From contig RXJD01000009.1 of NCBI GenBank assembly GCA_003987775.1, positions 149,884-213,883 of the forward strand: a stretch of 64,000 nt of DNA, given 5' to 3'. This DNA is from Mycobacterium sp. (GTDB lineage: Bacteria > Actinomycetota > Actinomycetes > Mycobacteriales > Mycobacteriaceae). Shown here in pieces: positions 61,727 to 64,000 of the stretch (the first letter of the stretch is position 1; the number at the start of each line of letters is the position of its first letter). A program made the position numbers and the translations under genes. The notes beneath the pieces were generated by a model that saw nothing but the letters and a program-made list of their open reading frames with translations, did not search any database and had not been told where the DNA came from.

Positions 61727-63315
61727 TATCCCACTAGCACTCCGGGATTGAGGATTCCGGCCGGATCCAGCGCGTGCTTGGTCGCGCGAAGCGCTTTCGC
61801 GAACGGGTCGGGCCGCTGCCGGTCGTACCACGGGCGGTGGTCGCGGCCGACGGCGTGATGGTGGGTGATGGTGCCGCCGGTGGCGCTGATCGCTTCGGAG
61901 ACAGCGGCTTTCACCTCGTCCCACTGCGCGTCCAGAGAACCCCACCGGCCGGCCGCGTAGATGCCGTAGTACGGCGCCGGGCCGTCGGGATAGACATGGG
62001 TGAACCGGCAGGTCACCACGCCGGTGCCACAGACCTTCTGGATCGCATCGCGGGCGGCACCCATTACCGCGTTGTGCAGATCCTCGAATCCGGTCCAGGT
62101 GCACGCGGTTTCGAACGTCTCGGCGATGACACCGCGGCGTGCCAGGGCATCCCGTTGGTAGGGCATCCGCAGGAAGGACGAGCGCCAGTTGGTCGCCGCA
62201 TCATCTGGCCTGTCTTCTGTTGCGTCACTGTCGGATTCGCGGTTGCGGCGGGATATGACCGTGCCGCCGTGTTCGGCCGTGATCTCCAGTGCGCGGTTCA
62301 GCCAGGGGTCGATCGGATGATCGGCGGATTCGAACGCCAGCACCAGCAGGCCACCGTGCACCGGTACGCCGGCGTTCAGGAATGCTTCCGCGGGATCGAG
62401 CAACCGGCAGTTCGCGGGAAACAGACCCGCTTGGGCGACGGTCCGGGTGGCGGCGACAGCTGCCGCCCAACTCTCGAAGGCCACCGAGGCGGTGACCTGC
62501 CAGCGTGGACGGTACTGCAACCGCATCCAGGCCTCGGTGATCACACCGAGAGTGCCCTCCGAGCCGATGAAGAGCCGGTCCGGGGACGGTCCCGCGCCCG
62601 AGCCCGGTAGCCGGCGGGACTCGCTAACGCCGGCCGGGGTGACCACGCGGACGGATTCGGTCAGATCGTCGATGTGGGTGTAGAGGGTGGCGAAGTGTCC
62701 GCCCGCGCGAGTGGCCAACCAGCCACCGAGGCTGGAGAACGCGAACGACTGCGGGAAGTGCCGCAGTGTCAGGTTGTGTTTGCGTAACTGGTCTTCGATC
62801 CACGGCCCGAGCGCGCCGGCCTGGATACGCGCGGCGCGGCTGACCTGATCGACTTCGATCACCGAGCTCATAGCGCTGACATCCAAGGTGACCGCGGGCT
62901 GCTCGAAACGTGGTTCCACGCCGCCGACGACGGAACTGCCGCCGCCGTAGGGAATGACCGAAATCTGTTGGCGGGTACACCAATCCAGCACATCGACCAC
63001 GTCCTGTTCGCGGCGCGGCCGCACGATCAGGTCGGGAAGATGGTCCAGCCGCCCCTGCAGGTTGCGCGCGACGTCGCGAAAAGCCTTGCCGCGCGCGTGC
63101 CCCGCCCGATCTACCACCTGGGATGAGCACAACCCGGCCAGGGACTGCGGCGGAGTGACCCGAGGGCTCGGCAGCCCGAGCGCGTTCGGGTCGGGCGGGC
63201 GGTGGTCGGTGAGGTCGTGGCCGGGCAGCATTGCCGCTACGCGGTCCACCAGATCTTTCGTCTCCTGCTCAGTGAGCGCCTGTTCGAGCGTGCCCCAACC
63301 CCACCACGAACGCAT
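61726..63315 (-). CDS. agpS: FAD-linked oxidase, alkyldihydroxyacetonephosphate synthase-like
   Basis: A 529-residue FAD-binding oxidase of the VAO/PCMH type. FAD-binding motifs are LIVRPRREQDVVDVL, SVIPYGGGSSVVGG and GSEGTLGVITEAW; the C-terminal cap ends RATKHALDPAGILNPGVLVG. HHHAVGRDHRPWY is typical of the alkyl-DHAP synthase group. In M. tuberculosis an agpS gene likewise lies beyond fprA. True ether-lipid synthesis in mycobacteria is not established, so the substrate is open. It follows a small membrane protein gene by 10 bases. Confidence 0.85.
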   Translation of the reverse strand: MRSWWGWGTLEQALTEQETKDLVDRVAAMLPGHDLTDHRPPDPNALGLPSPRVTPPQSLAGLCSSQVVDRAGHARGKAFRDVARNLQGRLDHLPDLIVRPRREQDVVDVLDWCTRQQISVIPYGGGSSVVGGVEPRFEQPAVTLDVSAMSSVIEVDQVSRAARIQAGALGPWIEDQLRKHNLTLRHFPQSFAFSSLGGWLATRAGGHFATLYTHIDDLTESVRVVTPAGVSESRRLPGSGAGPSPDRLFIGSEGTLGVITEAWMRLQYRPRWQVTASVAFESWAAAVAATRTVAQAGLFPANCRLLDPAEAFLNAGVPVHGGLLVLAFESADHPIDPWLNRALEITAEHGGTVISRRNRESDSDATEDRPDDAATNWRSSFLRMPYQRDALARRGVIAETFETACTWTGFEDLHNAVMGAARDAIQKVCGTGVVTCRFTHVYPDGPAPYYGIYAAGRWGSLDAQWDEVKAAVSEAISATGGTITHHHAVGRDHRPWYDRQRPDPFAKALRATKHALDPAGILNPGVLVG

Positions 63316-63325
63316 GCCGGTGGCG

Positions 63326-63529
63326 TCAGTGCTTGCGGAGAACGAGGACGCCGCCGGCCACCAGCAATATCAGAGCCAGCACGATTCCCCAGCCGGCGCC
63401 GGCGAAGTACCAGGTGACGGCCACCAGGGCGATCAGCGGCGAGACCGCGAAAAGCACAATCCCGGGGTTCTGCTTGATCACTGCCAGAGCGCTTTTGGCC
63501 CGAATGGGGTCCAGCTCATTGCCTGCCAT
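63326..63529 (-). CDS. Small two-helix membrane protein
   Basis: A 67-residue protein (start ATG 63529, MAGNELDPIRAKSALAVIKQ) with two hydrophobic helices (PGIVLFAVSPLIALVAVTWY and GWGIVLALILLVAGGVLVL) and a short basic end RKH. It is ten bases ahead of the agpS-like gene and probably cotranscribed. The function is unknown. Confidence 0.7.
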   Translation of the reverse strand: MAGNELDPIRAKSALAVIKQNPGIVLFAVSPLIALVAVTWYFAGAGWGIVLALILLVAGGVLVLRKH

Positions 63530-63569
63530 CCGTACAGGATGCCAGGTCAACGGCACAATGCAAGCGCGA

Positions 63570-64000
63570 TCAACCGGGTTCGTCGTCCTCGGGTGCGAAC
63601 AGCTTTTCGGGGCGGTGGAATGTGTTGATGCGGGGTTGTCCGTGGTCGTGGTGGGCGGGTGGGAGCCATTCGGTGTGGCCGTGGGCGTTTTTGCGGGTGG
63701 TCCAGCCTTTTTCGGCGAGGCGGTTCTCGGGTCCGCACGCGAGGGTGAGGTCGTGGATGTCGGTGAGGTAGGTGTTGGTCCACCCGGAGACGTGATGCAC
63801 TTGGCAGTGGTAGCCCGGGGTGTCGCAGCCGGGGCGGGTGCAGCCGCCTTCTTTGGCCAGCAACATCATTCGCTGGGCGAGGTTGGCCAATCGCTTGGTG
63901 TGGAACAGGGCTAACGGCTTGGCCTGGTCGAAGACCGCCAGGTAGTGATGCGCGGTGGCGGCCCAGCGGATCAGGGTGGTCAGGGGGATGCGGGTGCCGC
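63570..64000 (-). CDS. DUF222/HNH endonuclease-like protein (13E12 type), C-terminal part
   Basis: The frame is open to the right edge; the first visible residues are GTRIPLTTLIRWAATAHHYL. The HNH nuclease domain is clear: CTRPGCDTPGYHCQVHHVSG followed by WTNTYLTDIHDLTLACGPEN, with the two CxxC-like zinc Cys and the catalytic His pair, then HTEWLPP. This is the C-terminal half of the REP13E12-type family repeated in mycobacterial genomes and often linked with mobile DNA. The N-terminal DUF222 lies outside the window. Confidence 0.9.
   Translation of the reverse strand, partial: GTRIPLTTLIRWAATAHHYLAVFDQAKPLALFHTKRLANLAQRMMLLAKEGGCTRPGCDTPGYHCQVHHVSGWTNTYLTDIHDLTLACGPENRLAEKGWTTRKNAHGHTEWLPPAHHDHGQPRINTFHRPEKLFAPEDDEPG

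Overview
The window is chromosomal DNA of a Mycobacterium, most likely a slow-growing non-tuberculous species. The grounds are high GC, a large PE_PGRS gene, four further PE-domain genes, mycofactocin-type dehydrogenases, and a block (lipY-like gene, ssrA, smpB, ftsX, ftsE, mscS-like, prfB, fprA, agpS-like) whose order matches what I recall of the M. tuberculosis lipY to agpS region. The tmRNA tag ADSHQRDYALAA is the mycobacterial one. No tRNA, rRNA, CRISPR array or intact insertion sequence was seen.

Layout. 1-4.7 kb: end of a TetR regulator, a PE_PGRS gene with two PGRS modules, and another TetR gene. 4.7-10.3 kb: a catabolic cluster of SDR, aldehyde dehydrogenase, beta-hydroxyacid dehydrogenase-like enzyme and TetR on one strand, divergent from SDR and carboxymuconolactone-decarboxylase-like genes, followed by a mycofactocin-type SDR. 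A palindrome sits in the divergent promoter. 10.3-21.7 kb: a 711-aa protein of unknown function, an SRPBCC-TetR pair with a perfect palindrome on its start codon, small metabolic genes, cell-wall hydrolase-like lipoproteins, a PhyH dioxygenase and the first PE-lipase. 22-28.6 kb: a bacteriophytochrome diguanylate cyclase, a PknF-like kinase with a discoidin-like outer domain, a lone E2 acyltransferase domain and the second PE-lipase.

29.2-33.8 kb: the most unusual segment. It holds a phage-type lysis cassette (a LysB-like mycolyl-arabinogalactan esterase, an 874-aa four-domain LysA-like peptidoglycan hydrolase, and a single-pass membrane protein) with no other phage genes around it. 34-42 kb: small secreted proteins, a 100-aa protein that appears to start at ATT, a universal stress protein, crotonase, a steroid 5-alpha-reductase-like protein, FKBP, an MFS exporter, and gene relics (GntR, possible integrase). 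42-47.4 kb: a P450-ferredoxin-CYP102 (P450 BM3-type) operon divergent from a TetR gene.

47.4-64 kb: an alpha/beta hydrolase, a Thr/Pro-rich secreted protein, the third PE-lipase (lipY position), ssrA with a decayed copy of its 3' end 1.7 kb away, and the trans-translation, cell-division and translation-termination block. Its genes often overlap by 1-11 bases and are probably cotranscribed. The window ends inside an HNH/DUF222 (13E12-type) gene.
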